Origin: Candidatus Altimarinota bacterium | GTDB lineage: Bacteria > Patescibacteriota > Gracilibacteria > BD1-5 > UBA6164 | DNA length: 64,000 bases | Assembly: GCA_020629795.1 (NCBI GenBank) | Contig: JAHDCR010000004.1 | Location: 25,075 to 89,074, forward strand | Reading direction: 5' to 3' | In this document: in pieces, positions 45,878-57,542 of the stretch | Position numbering within the stretch: the first letter of the stretch is position 1 | Layout: each line of letters opens with the position of its first letter | The notes under the pieces: model-generated | What the model was told of the DNA's origin: nothing | The model's input: only the letters and a program-made list of their open reading frames with translations | Database searches by the model: none | Translations under genes and position numbers: made by a program

Positions 45878-48800
45878 CCAGGGAGAACTTCTAATTCTAC
45901 ATATGCATATCATTTATTAAAATCTGCATCAATAGCTTCTATTTTAATTTGATAGTTTCAAACTACTAAATCTGTAGTAGTGATCTCTTGTACAAATTCT
46001 CTTCCACTTAGACCTATTTTTATAGGTGTATCATCTATATATATATTTATCGATTTTATAGCTCATCTATCTTCTGCAGTACCTCTAAGATTGAAAAAAT
46101 TTCACTCGTAGAGACTGATTTTACCATCTATAGGGTTTGTGACAATGACAGTTGGTGGACTGTCATCACTCTTTATTACGTCAATAGAATAAGAAATTCC
46201 TTCTGCATAATACTCATTGTCAATTGCTCTAATTGTGAGGTCTTTTTTCCCAAGTGTTCCCATTGGTATATTTATATTTCCAGTGTAGAGACCGTTTGTT
46301 TTAGGCTCTGAAAGAGAAAAATTAGCTATTTGTGTATCATCAAGATATACTTCTATTTTTGATATGGGAGTATTACTTCTATATCAAATTTCTACATAAT
46401 TTGCACCATTTACCAGAGTATCTCAAGATTGAATTGTTGATCAAACTTCGATATTTCCTGCGAAATTTTGTCTTTGACAGATTTCATTACTGATTCTTGT
46501 AATATATTTTGAAGCATTCGGGACAAGATCATCAACTCATCATCATGCTATATATGCTTGTACTGGATTTTCCCATGCGGGATTATCTGGCCGTAGGGAA
46601 TTAAGTGATAAAAAATTTACATTTCAAATAGCTGATATAGGAGTTTGCTCATTGACTATACCATTACAGAGTAAATCTACTTGAATTGCCTTAAGGCTGT
46701 TATCAACCTCTCTTGGAACATTTTTAAATATAGATGAGACCATAAGATCTGACCCAAGCTGCTCAGAAGCTAGTTTTCATGAGAGTTTTGAAATACTTAC
46801 TTCCTTTACTCAATTTGGACGTTTCCAATCAAGCACTGGTTCATCGCTATGATAAAACTCCATAAAGTCTTTCCAGATAGGACCTGCAGCTTCTAGTCCA
46901 TTTCATTTGAAGTTTGTTTGCTCTCCATCATTATTTCATGCCCAAACTACGGTTGTAACTTGAGGAGTATATCAAACGGTCCAAAGATTTCTTGGTGCTA
47001 TTATCTCTGTTCCTCATTGTTGATATTGTTTTGTTGAAGTTCAAGTTTTTGCTGCTACTTTTCTCCCTCTCAAAGATAAGTAATTATTCCAGAATTCTGG
47101 TCTCGAAGTAGTGTCTGAAAGAATGTAATTAGTGATAAAGGCTGTACTCGTATCTATAACTTTTTCTCATATATTTTCTTCTAGATTAAATTCTTCTATA
47201 ACTAAACCTTGAGAATCAAGTATTTTTGTTACTGGTACAAGTTCTTTTTTGTATCATAGGTTTGCATATACACTATAGGCACTTGCAAGTTCCAATGGAG
47301 TCATGAGAGCTGTTCACAGTGACATTGAAGCTCCATAACTATATTCTCTTCCGTAGGTTTCAAAATACTCATCTTTAAATGACTGCATAGAAGAAACACC
47401 TAGGTTTTCCATCCATTTGATAATCTCGTTTTCTCATCCTGCAAGATAAAACATTTTAATTGCAGGTATATTTCTCGAGTAGTTGAGAGCTTTAGAAATA
47501 TCCATTCTTCCCATGAAGTTTCCATCAAAGTTACTCGGAGTATATCATCCTGGAAATGTAGTTTTCACATCATATACAGGAGTTTTGCTTCAGATAATTT
47601 CTTTATCTATTGCCATGGAGTAAACAAATGGTTTAAATGTAGAACCTGGCTGTAGTTTAGATGTTGCGATGTTAACATTTCACTTATTTTCTTCATCAAA
47701 ATAGTCTCTTCCTCATACCATTGCGAGTATCTCTCATGTTTGGTTATCCAAAGATATTAGTGAAGCATTTTGAGCTGCAAACTTTGTTTCATTACTTGCA
47801 CCATATTTTTCAACAAGCTCCTCTGCTTTATCTTGGAGTACTGGATCAAGAGAAGTATATATTCTGAGTCATCCTGTTTCTAGGATATCTTTCCCGTATT
47901 TTTCTTCTAAATATTCACGAACATAAAATACAAAGTGTGGGTATTTAATATCCTCACGATATGTTGAGAACTCAAATCCAATAGAAGTGAGAAGAGCATC
48001 TCTATATTGGTCAAAAGTGATATAGTCATCTTCTAACATTCTTCATAATATAAAGTCTTTTCTTCAAGTTTGATACTCAATTGTATTTGTCTCTCCCTTG
48101 ATTTTTATAGCATTGAGAAGAATTAGTAATTCAGAATAATCTAGAACGCTACATCCATCATTGTCGACTGATATATTTGTTTTTAATTTTTCCTTATCAA
48201 GTCCACATATAAGAGCTTTTGAGTCTGAAAATCTTTGCAATTTCCATCCTGATATAAATTCTTTTAGACTTCAAACTTCATCAGATCTTTCTTCTATTGA
48301 GCTTGGAGTTATCAGACTAATAGGACTTTCAGTATCATCTCAAGCATATATATATGGGTGTCACATAAGTCTATCAAAGTTACTATATGGAGAATAATAA
48401 CTTGGTCATTTAGGAAGTGAGGCAAGAATTGATCCCTCTAAAACATTTGCATCTTTTGCACTCTTTCCAAAGAATGTCTGAGCAGCTTGCTCTACTCCAA
48501 AAGCGTTACTTCAGTAAGCAATTTTATTGAGGTAGAGTTCTATAATTTTTTCTTTTGAAACATCATTTGTGAGCTTAAAAGCAAGATATATTTCCTTGAT
48601 CTTTCTTTCTAGCTTATCAAAAATAGTCTCATTAGAGCTTCTGTTTTCAATAATAGTATTACGAATAAGTTGCTGCGTGAGAGTAGAAGTACCTCAGAAT
48701 CCTTCGTTTTTTCCAATCACTCAGTATATACCAGCTCTTATGAGTCCAATAAAATCGACACCAGGATTTTCCCAATATCTTTGATCTTCTCAGGCAACCA

Positions 48801-49149
48801 GAGCATTGATAATATTTTCATTGATATCATCAAATCGCTTATATGTTCTCTTTTCTTGAAAAATTTTATACATTTCTCATCCGTCTCTATCATATATAAT
48901 AGAACTTTCTGCAATATCTAAATTTTCTAATTCATTAACATCCGGAAGAGGGGCAATGATTTTTTGATAGAGTATAAAACCTCATACTATAAGTATCAGA
49001 GAAAGACCTAAAATTCAATAGAGAAAAATCTTTCCAATTATTGAACGTTTTTGTTTTTTTATAGTCTTTTTTTGTGCGGTAGTTCTATATTTACGTTTTG
49101 TACTTCACTTAGAAGCTGTAGAAGTTATTCTTCTTTTTTGAAATGCCAT
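45874..49149 (-). CDS. Penicillin-binding protein 1A (bifunctional transglycosylase/transpeptidase)
   Basis: 1091 aa, long for the family. A basic cytoplasmic tail (KRRITSTASKGSTKRKYR) and one membrane helix precede the GT51 domain (GEDQRYWENPGVD, FGGTSTLTQQL). The transpeptidase domain has QPGSTFKPF (SxxK), YSRN (SxN) and AAKTGT (KTG). The last ~250 residues form Ig-like modules (GTLGKKDLTIRAIDNEYYAEG) that may reach the cell surface. It polymerises and cross-links peptidoglycan. The LCP gene lies 11 bases upstream in the same operon. Confidence 0.94.
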
Positions 49150-49160
49150 AAGTTTTTATA

Positions 49161-50564
49161 TTAAAAGCTGTTATCGTCAGCAAGGAAGATTTCTATCCTA
49201 GCATCACTATTTGGTATAAAAGGGGACGGAGTCTCTTGTATTTGTATATTTAATATCTCTTGGAGTCATAACAATGTACTGTCATCAGAATCTATTCCAT
49301 TATAATACAAAATAGAATTTTCAAACTCTTTTTCTCTATAGCTTTGAGTTCATGTTTCCTTATCAATTACAAATCAGTATGGACTGAGTGTATCTGCGAG
49401 ATTTCCTGCATAGAGTGGAATATTCGTGGTATTGTATATTATTATTTCTTTTGGGTTTGTGTATATTTCTGGATATTCATAAATGAGACTGCTAAAAATA
49501 TTTACTTCTTCAAAATCATCAAGATTATTCACATCAGATCATTTAGTAAGCAATACACTTGCTCATCAGAAATAATCTCTGATTGGAAGATATAAGAATC
49601 CTCAGCTAGAACAATCAGGACTTCATGAATAACACGTATCATTGAGATTAAAACTTACAGTTTTAGTTTCGTCCCATGATCTAATTTCAAGTCAGATGCT
49701 TACCATGTCAGCGAGTGACATATCAGTATCTACGTATTGAGTAAATAAGGTGTAGAGCTCTATGATTTTTTTTCTATCTTTGAAATATCAGAGTTCTCAT
49801 ACTTTTGAACGAAGTGACGCTATGATTTCTTGCTGCCTCAGTGATCTATCGAAATCTGAGGTTGAATGACGAGATCTCGCATACATGAGAGCTACTTCAC
49901 CATCTAAGTTCCAAGTTCATTTCCTGAGAATAAATGATTTATATCCAAGGTTTCCATCTGGATACTCATAATCTGCAAAGTTTTCCTCAAGTGTAACTTC
50001 TACTCAACCAAGCGTATCTACAATCTCTATAAAACCCCTAAAATCTACATTAAGGTAATAATCAATCTCTTGTCAGATAATCTCTCATAGTTTTTCTTTC
50101 AATTTTCATATTGCTAACTCCTCTCAAAGAGATAAGTTGCTTTCGTAAATACCGTTTATTCTTCATTTCCTCGTACTTCATGGATACTGAACATAGAGAT
50201 CTCTAGGAATAGAAAGCATCGAAATAGATTGATGCACTGGATTAATACCAGCGACGATGAGCGTATCTGTTAAATCTGGAGCATCATGACTCCCACCACC
50301 TCTTCATGTGAGGAGTATATATGTGATTTTTTCATCTTCTTCTTCTCATTCTCAGAACGAGATTGGAAAAGTGCTGATACCAGTTTTAGTCCCGGTTCAA
50401 GATGTATTAGCAAAATCAAAAATTTGAAAGCTCATAGAGTTTACAGCTCACACTACAAAGATTCACAGGCTGCAAATAAAAAGTACTCAAACAAAGGCAA
50501 GAGCATAGAGCGTCTTTTGTGGTCGAGATTCTTTTACAATTATTTTTTTCTTCTTAAAAAACAC
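49161..50564 (-). CDS. LytR-CpsA-Psr family glycopolymer ligase
   Basis: 467 aa. LCP proteins attach undecaprenyl-linked glycopolymers to peptidoglycan. A cytoplasmic basic start and one membrane helix (LYALAFVGVLFICSLGIFVVG) lead to the LCP domain: LTDTLIVAG, SIPRDLYV, GRINGIYES, LGGVEVTL and YARSRHSTSDFDRSLRQQEII. The C-terminal ~130 residues resemble an LytR_C-like domain. The start is GTG at 50564, just after an in-frame TAA. It fits the glycan gene cluster elsewhere in the window. Confidence 0.92.
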
Positions 50565-50733
50565 GTATTTTTGTTAGATATTTTGAGCGTGCAAACTATA
50601 TAAACTATTCTGATTTTTTCAAGTAAAAAACACCGATTCTTCACTGTATTTTTTGCTAAAATTTTCTATATTCATACACTTCTTTAACATGTGAGGAATA
50701 GTATCCTTTCTATTATATTGTAAAAATAATTAT

Positions 50734-51309
50734 ATGAAACACGAACTAATGGAATTACCATATGATAAAAATTCTTTAGAGCCTTTTATGTCACAAGAAA
50801 CTCTAGAATTTCATTATGGAAAACACCACAATGCTTATGTCACAACTCTTAATACACTTATAGAATCAACAGAGTTTGAAGATAAAACTCTAGAAGAGAT
50901 TATTACTTCATCTGAAGGGAAAATTTTTAATAACGCAGCTCAAATTTGGAATCACAACCTGTTTTGGAATACACTCAGAGTAAATGATGGTTCAAAACCA
51001 GAATGAAAACTAGCTGAGATGATAGGATCGAGTTTTGGAAGCTTTGAGGATATGAAAGAAAAATTTAAAGCTGAGTCACTCGGAAGATTTGGTTCTGGTT
51101 GGGTATGGCTGGTTCAAAAAGATGATAGATTAGAGATATATTCTACACCAAATGCTGAAAATCCTCTGACAGAATGAGGAACAGCTCTACTAGGGTGTGA
51201 TGTATGGGAACACTCATACTATATTGATACTCGAAACGATAGAGGCCAATACATCGAAAACTTTTGGAATATAGTTGATTGGGATGTAGTTGCTGGAAGA
51301 ATAATATAA
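50734..51309 (+). CDS. sodB: Superoxide dismutase, iron type
   Basis: 191 aa, cytoplasmic (no signal). Metal ligands are His27 in FHYGKHH, His in WNHNLFW, and Asp and His in [11 protein letters not shown]. The [10 protein letters not shown] stretch, with Gln rather than Gly-His, favours the iron type over manganese. CGA in DTRNDR lies at the conserved basic position and so reads as Arg. Few UGA codons are used. It is monocistronic and ends in a palindromic terminator. Together with Bcp it shows some defence against oxygen. Confidence 0.93.
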
Positions 51310-51320
51310 ATTTTAAACTA

Positions 51321-51344
51321 AAAAAAGAGCTTAAGCTCTTTTTT
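51321..51344. terminator. 24-bp perfect palindrome between sodB and a small orphan
   Basis: AAAAAAGAGCTT and its complement form a symmetrical unit 11 bases after the sodB stop. It touches the minus-strand stop at 51343-51345. Confidence 0.9.
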
Positions 51345-51639
51345 ATTTTCTAAATAATTGATCTAATTGCTTTTTTTGATGTCTAGATGGCTTTCTAGAT
51401 ATTAAGAAATCATATAAAGTTTTATTCCTTACTATACCTGGGTTCTCAAATATGATTTTGTACGCTTCTTCAAATGTAAGATTTTTTTGTATTGCTTTAG
51501 CAAAAAAATCTACTTGATGCTGATGAGTTAAAGCTCTCATTGCAAATCTTGTAGTAGCTGAAACTAAAGCTTGACTATTTGATTGAGGATTATTATCATT
51601 TCATGTTTCATGACTTCAAGTTCAATTAACTGTATTCAT
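51343..51639 (-). CDS. Small protein of unknown function (98 aa)
   Basis: The ORF track begins at an internal Met (51540). The frame extends upstream through UGA glycines to ATG 51639, giving MNTVNGTGSHETGNDNNPQS before the helical region (ALVSATTRFAMRALTHQHQVDFFAKAIQ). The end is basic (SRKPSRHQKKQLDQLFRK). It has a disordered N-terminus, a helical core and no membrane segment. Family unknown. Confidence 0.65.
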
Positions 51640-51774
51640 ATAGAAAATTATTTTTAATTAATGTATTAAAACTATAAATGTTATTTAATCAAATTTAATA
51701 ATTCTGTAATTAAAAATCTCGTCAATAAATTTCATTGAATTTCTTATTTTATTCTTATCAAGAATGCTTAAAAT

Positions 51775-51794
51775 ACATCTGTTAATTTAGATGT
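51775..51794 (+). promoter_or_regulatory. Small hairpin in the leader of the MoxR/Bat operon
   Basis: ACATCT and AGATGT pair across an 8-base loop about 20 bases before the MoxR start. A further ATTCTT-ATC-AAGAAT palindrome is at 51751-51765. Both lie in the 174-base gap before the operon and may be regulatory. Confidence 0.35.
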
Positions 51795-51813
51795 TTTAAT
51801 TAGTACAGTTTAT

Positions 51814-52752
51814 ATGCAAGAATTTTCAGAAAAAATACAATTATTATTAGACGAAGTATGACATGTGATAGTTGGGCAGGATTCATTAAAAAGAGATATT
51901 GTAATTTCCATGCTCGCTGGTGGCCACATATTATTAGAAGGAGCTCCAGGGCTAGCTAAGACAAGAACAGTTAATAGCTTTTCTGAGGCTTTGAAACTAT
52001 GATTTCAGAGGATTCAGTTTACACCTGATTTACTTCCAAGTGATTTAGTTGGTGCTAAGATTTATGATCCTGATGTAAAAGAATTCAGTATCAAAAAATG
52101 ACCAATTTTTGCTAATTTTGTTTTAGCTGATGAGATAAATAGGGCTCCTAGCAAAGTTCAGTCTGCACTTTTAGAAGCAATGGAAGAGAAACAAGTAACT
52201 ATTTGAGATACAACATTTAAACTCGATACTCCGTTTATAGTATTAGCAACACAGAATCCTTTAGAACAAGAGGGGACATTTCATCTTCCGGAAGCTCAAT
52301 TAGATAGATTTTTATTGAAAACTATTATAGATTATCCAACTCCTCATGAGGAGAAAAAAATACTTATGTGAGCCTTGAACAGAGAGGAATACAAGATTAA
52401 AAAAATATTCTGAAAAAAAGATATTATAGAATTTAAAAAACAAATTGAAAATGTTGAGCTTAGTGAAAGCATTTATGAATATATTTGTAGAATAATTCTC
52501 ACGAGTAGAGATAATTCTAAATATCCTGAAATTGTGTATTGAGGTTCTCCGAGAGCTTCACTGGCACTTATGAGATGTTCAAAAGTTTTAGCAGCAATGC
52601 AGTGAAGAAACTTTGTACTACCAGAAGATATAAAAGAAATGGCTTTCCCGGTTCTCAGGCATAGAATAATTCTCTCATATGAGGCAATGGCAGAAGCAAT
52701 AAGTCCTGATGATATGATACAAAAAATACTTAATGACGTTACTGTTTCGTAA
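51814..52752 (+). CDS. MoxR-type AAA+ ATPase
   Basis: 312 aa. Walker A is [11 protein letters not shown] and Walker B is [10 protein letters not shown], followed by the sensor region [24 protein letters not shown]. These are all typical of MoxR. MoxR ATPases act as chaperones with VWA proteins to mature or activate cell-envelope and metal-enzyme complexes. It heads a six-gene run (MoxR, DUF58, BatD-like, BatA-like, BatB-like, tail gene) with gaps of only a few bases. The genes are probably co-transcribed. Confidence 0.93.
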
Positions 52753-52755
52753 ATT

Positions 52756-53595
52756 ATGACTGATAAAAATAGGAAAAACATAAAGATTCAAAGTTCAAAG
52801 TATATGAATTCTTTGTTTGTCTGAAATTTTAAAGCATCATTTGCAGGTAAGTGAATCGAATTTCAAGATTTTAGAGAGTATACTCCATGAGATGATGCTA
52901 AATATATTGATTGGGCTCGATCAAGCATGGAGTCCTCAATGATAATGAGGAGATACAAAGAAGAAAAAAGCTCAGATATACTGTGTTATATAGATATGAG
53001 AGAGTCATATACATACCAAGATGGATTGAAGTTATGACTCATGCGTGATATCACTGATTTATTATATCATGCATCAATCTCAAGTAGTGAAAAGTTTGGT
53101 TGATATATAGATTCTAAAAGTGTAGTAGAATATATTGCACCTAAAAGAAATCCAAGTTCACTTCTAAAAATACATAATTTTTCATGAGATTTTCATGAGA
53201 TAACAGATACTTTAAGTATATCTGCTCTTATGAATCCTAAACTAAAGAGATCTATTATATTCATCATTTCAGATAGTATGAATATTGATGAAAAGAGTTT
53301 TAAAACAGCCTGACTCAAACATGATATTATATATATACATATTTCTTCTCATTTTGAAGATACTTTGAGTGAAGACTGAATATCATATCTTCGATGAATA
53401 TGATGAAATATATCAATTGATCTCAGTGACAAACAAAAAAAACTAGAATACCAAGAATTACGAGAAAAAACAAAAAATGAATTTAGTGTAAAAATAAAAA
53501 AAATGTGAATTGATAGTATGTTTTTAAATGAAAAATCGTCACTTCCATGAGAGTTTTTAAAGTTAATGAAGAAACGTTTAAATTATGTTAAATAA
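52756..53595 (+). CDS. DUF58 family protein
   Basis: 279 aa. The diagnostic motif FREYTPGDDAKYIDW is present near residue 55, followed by the VWA-like Rossmann region (ILCYIDMRESYT, IIFIISDS) in which the metal site appears incomplete. DUF58 proteins accompany MoxR ATPases. It begins 3 bases after moxR and overlaps the next gene by 11 bases if the upstream start is used. UGA codes one of the glycines in the central region. Confidence 0.9.
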
Positions 53596-54529
53596 TTATA
53601 AAAATATGAAATATATAATTGGAATAATAGGAGTTTTTATAATACCAATATATGCATTTGCAAATAGTCAAATAGATATAGAAACGAGTGATACAAATAT
53701 AGAGCTAGGAGATAGTATAACTATTACAGTAAGTCTAAATGACATAAACCTGCAACAATCAAATGCTGAAATATCACTCCCGTGAGTTGAAAACTTCGAT
53801 GTATTTTCTCAAAGTGTGTCGAATAGTTTTCAAAACATAAATGGAGTTACTCAAAATCTTACTCAGCTAATTATTCAGCTAACTGCTAAAAACACATGAG
53901 ATTTTGAGCTTGGGCCTGTAGAAATATTATGAGATGAAATACTTAGAGATAATGAAAAAATTAATATATCAGTTCGTAGCTGATGAGTTGCATCTCCATC
54001 TTCGTTAGCTCCTGTAGATATTCAAAATACTCAGGAAATAGAGCAAAATCTCACAAAGGAGGTATTATGATGATGAGAAGAAGATTTAAGAGGTCTCAGA
54101 GAATTGAAGTTTCCAGTTTGGGCACATGGAGCCTTTTTAGTGTTTTTTATTGGTGCATTTTATCTTTTACTCAGTTATGTTTTGAAATCTGATAAATCAG
54201 AAACTACCCAAGAAACACCAATAAGTCCAAGTGATAAAACAGATCAATATAAAATATATTTTAAAAATCTCTCTGAGGAAATATGAGATTTAAGTAGTGA
54301 AGATTTTTTTCATCAATACAACGTTGGACTTAGAAAAATATTTTGAGATTTATGAGTTAATAATCATTTTACTGCAACTCTGATGGAATTAACAAAAAAT
54401 TCAGACATAACAGGTGACTTGAAGTTTGAGCTGTTTAAAAAAAGTTATAAACATGAATACTCTTGAGTCAGTGTTTCTCAGCTAACTCAAAAAAAATATA
54501 TCGATGATATTCTTAGTCTTTTATCTTAA
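53585..54529 (+). CDS. BatD-like exported/membrane protein
   Basis: 314 aa. A signal sequence (YIIGIIGVFIIPIYAFA) is followed by an Ig-like domain (IDIETSDTNIELGDSITITVSL) as in BatD. One membrane helix (AFLVFFIGAFYLLLSYVL) and a cytoplasmic domain complete it. It is shorter than classical BatD. Starts are possible at 53585 or 53606; the later one leaves a more compact signal peptide. It probably couples the exterior to the cytoplasmic MoxR/DUF58 pair. Confidence 0.72.
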
Positions 54530-54531
54530 AA

Positions 54532-55536
54532 ATGAATATATTTCTATTACAAAATTTAGAGAGACCATGGGTATTTGTTATTCTTATATTTGTACTCGTT
54601 GTATCTGTAGCTTTAGTATTTTTAAAACCCAAGAATACTAATTTTACTGAAATACACTTGCTGCGACAGGTCTATCAGAAAAATACTATTTGGCAGTTTA
54701 TATTTACGCTGAGTATTTGTGTAATAAGTATTTGTAGTATTTTAATCTTATCTGGATTGTATGGAAATTTAGAAAAGCAAACAATAAAAAAAGAGGGGAT
54801 AGATATTCAAATTGTGTTGGATCTCAGTTACTCTATGATTGCAGAAGATATAAAACCTCGTAGAATAGATGCTGCTAAAGAAATGCTAGGAAAGTTTATT
54901 TGAGAAATTAATTCAGATAGAATTGGTATTATACTTTTTTCTGGTAAACCATTTCAATCTGTTCCATTAACATTTGATTATGATTTTTTACAAGATTTTA
55001 TAGAGGAAATAAGTGTAGATACCGTTGCGCAATCTACAAATATAGAGCTAGCTGGAACAGCGCTATGAGATGGACTAGTTCTTGCTAGTGACGTGCTATC
55101 AAGAGATTATCCTGAGAGAGAAAAAGTAATTATTCTTATAACAGATGGTGAGGCAAACAAATGAGTAGAACCTGAGTTAGCACTTCGTCTCTTAAAGCAA
55201 GAGGGGATTAAAACTTATACTATTTGAGTAGGGAAATGAGAAGATACGACTATTACTATTCCTATTGGAAATTTTGTCCAGAGAATATTAGTATCAGGAG
55301 TAGATGAGGAAATACTTCAAAAAATAAGTAACGAAACATGAGCCGCATATTATAGAGCTGACAGTAGTGATTCATTTCAAAAAATACTTGAAACGATAGC
55401 TCAGCTAGAAAAGACGGATCTTGAGTATGAAGTATATACAACTAAAAAAACTAAAAACATACAAATTTTACTGATTCTATTTATTTCACTATTACCACTG
55501 TGTTATATCTACTTTTATAAAAAAATTACTATTTAA
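54532..55536 (+). CDS. BatA-like VWA-domain membrane protein
   Basis: 334 aa. Two N-terminal membrane helices precede a von Willebrand A domain with an intact MIDAS: VLDLSYSM (DxSxS), a Thr in VAQSTNIELAGTALGDGL, and ITDGEAN (Asp). A third helix (IQILLILFISLLPLCYIYFY) is at the C-terminus. This is the BatA layout. Its stop overlaps the next ATG as TAATG, so the two VWA proteins are made together. Confidence 0.9.
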
Positions 55537-56345
55537 TGCAGAAAATTCATATACATATTTGGCAAAAAATACTTCTGGTTGTAAGTGTTTTCTTTGTCGT
55601 TTTGAGTTTAGTATATGAGCTATATTATAGTTCAAACATGAGTTTTCCTGAGGGGGAAAATAATATAGTATTTTCTCTGGATGTATCTCAAAGCATGAAT
55701 GTACTAGATATGTGAAACTACTCAAGACTCGATGCTGCAAAGAGAAAAATTATTGATATTATTCGTGAAAATCCTGAGAATAGCTACGCGCTCAATATTT
55801 TTGCTGGAGAATCTATGAGAATATTACCGTTTACGAATGATATAGGATTGATTTCAACTTTTCTCCTTTGACTTGATAGTCGTAATATTACAAAACAATG
55901 AAGTGATATACCATGAGCACTGAGTCAAGCCTATGAAAGTTTTAATGAGCTACAGAGTTGAAAAGTCATACTCTTAACTGATGGGAGCGATGAGAGTATA
56001 GATATAGATAATTCTATAAAGAAAAACTATAAAACTCAACAGATAGATCTTATAATTTTGTGAGTCTGAAGCTCAACTGGTTGATATATACCTTCTGAAA
56101 GTCCTCTAAGTCCATATAAAATGTATAATGGTAGTAGAGTCGTAAGTAGCTTAAATGCGAAGTGATTACGAGATATAGCTGAGGATATGGATGCAGAGTA
56201 TATCAACATGCAGGAGTATAATAATTACCAATCACTGTATTCTAAAAATACTTCATCAAATTTTCCTTTTGTTTTTCTCCTATTTGTACTAAGCTGGTCT
56301 GCCTATCTAGCACTCTTATATAGAAATATATTTTTAAAAATATAA
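55536..56345 (+). CDS. BatB-like VWA-domain membrane protein
   Basis: 269 aa. One N-terminal helix (ILLVVSVFFVVLSLVYEL) and one C-terminal helix (FPFVFLLFVLSWSAYLALLY) flank a VWA domain with FSLDVSQSM as its MIDAS start and ILLTDGSDES as its second Asp. It is shorter than the preceding VWA protein and is translationally coupled to it (TAATG). The pair probably forms a hetero-oligomer acting with MoxR. Confidence 0.88.
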
Positions 56346-56349
56346 AATT

Positions 56350-57033
56350 ATGAAATATAAAATCATCATACCAATTTTATTCTTAGCTTTGTTGTTAGGT
56401 ATGTTTTGAGTTTCTAAATATCTAAGATATTTAGATTTCGTAAATCTTTATACTAGTGAAAATTTTACCGAAATATTAGAAAATCAAACACTTCAATCAC
56501 CAGAAATGTTGCATAATTATGGACTTACTGCATTAGAACAGTTTAAAAAAGACGGTATGCAAAATATAGATAATCTCATTGAATCAAACAAATTATTTTC
56601 ATGAAGTTTACAAAAACAAGAGCACGAAAAAACGAGATTTCAATATGAGTTTACAAAGGCTTTACTAGATTTATTTAAACAACAACAAAAACAACAAGAA
56701 CAGAATCAAGATCAACAATCACAAGAAACTGATCAATGAGATACTGGTGAAGCTTGAGATGAAAGCCAACAGTGAGAGTGATGAGAAGATGAAAACTCTA
56801 CGTCACAATCTCAAAACGGACGAGAGAGTCAGTATTATTTAAATCAGTGAGAAGAGATAAAACCACTGAGTGAATGAGAACAAAAAAAATTAGATCAAAG
56901 TATTGAAAAGCTGAAATCAGACCAAATGAATAATCAGCAGTATTATGGAAAACAGCAGCAATTGACACCTTTTCAAGAAGCTTTTGATAGTGTATTTTGA
57001 ACTGTTGATAGATGAGGTGAAAAAGACTGGTAA
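56350..57033 (+). CDS. Membrane-anchored Gln-rich protein, BatC-like
   Basis: 227 aa. An N-terminal helix ([17 protein letters not shown]) is followed by a short helical domain ([31 protein letters not shown]) that could hold a TPR unit. A long low-complexity tract rich in Gln, Glu and Gly ([16 protein letters not shown]) follows. BatC proteins of other bacteria have the same TPR plus polar tail plan, so this is the probable counterpart. It is the last gene of the MoxR run and ends at a hairpin. Confidence 0.7.
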
Positions 57034-57034
57034 T

Positions 57035-57066
57035 AAAAAAGAGTAGATCATATACTACTCTTTTTT
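57035..57066. terminator. Bidirectional hairpin between Bat operon and ybaB
   Basis: AAAAAAGAGTAG pairs with CTACTCTTTTTT around an 8-base loop, 1 base past the + strand stop. The ybaB stop lies 19 bases beyond. Confidence 0.9.
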
Positions 57067-57084
57067 TATATTTAAAAGTATGTA

Positions 57085-57402
57085 TTACATACCGTTACCA
57101 AGTCCATTCATCATATCACCCATACCCATTCCTTGCATAACTCCTTGCATTTTTTCTCCTGCTACTTCTTGAGCTTTTTTCATTCCTTTATTTACTGCCT
57201 GAGCAATTGCCTTTTCTAGAGCAGCTTTATCTCCAATAAGTGTATCTGTTTCAAACTCTACTTTTTCAACTTTCATTTCACCATTTACAGTCACTACAAG
57301 ACCGTCAACTTCAGCTTCTATGAGTGTATTTTCAAGTTCTTTTTTTACTTTCATTGCCTCTTGTTGAAGCTTCATGAGTTCACCTGCTTTACTAAAATCC
57401 AT
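57085..57402 (-). CDS. ybaB: Nucleoid-associated protein YbaB/EbfC
   Basis: 105 aa, the standard length. It is a small homodimeric DNA-binding protein. Features are MDFSKAGELMKLQQEAMKVKKELENT, then VTVNGEMKVEKVEFE, and a Gly/Met-rich end (GMGMGDMMNGLGNGM). None of its roughly 14 glycines uses UGA, unlike most genes here. That fits high expression. It probably starts a transcript of its own. Confidence 0.93.
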   Translation of the reverse strand: MDFSKAGELMKLQQEAMKVKKELENTLIEAEVDGLVVTVNGEMKVEKVEFETDTLIGDKAALEKAIAQAVNKGMKKAQEVAGEKMQGVMQGMGMGDMMNGLGNGM

Positions 57403-57481
57403 ATGTTTAACATTAGTGTATAAATAACTCAGAGATTATAGTTCCAGAAATACATTTTTCAAGTGAAAAAATCTCTAATTA

Positions 57482-57510
57482 TTGCCAAGTGAAAAAAAAT
57501 GTGATATTCT
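57482..57510 (+). promoter_or_regulatory. Candidate promoter of the acidic coiled-coil gene
   Basis: TTGCCA (57482-57487), a 17-base spacer and TATTCT (57505-57510) lie 32 bases before the ATG at 57543. Confidence 0.55.
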
Positions 57511-57542
57511 AGTAAAGTAATATAACATATAAAAATATAATT

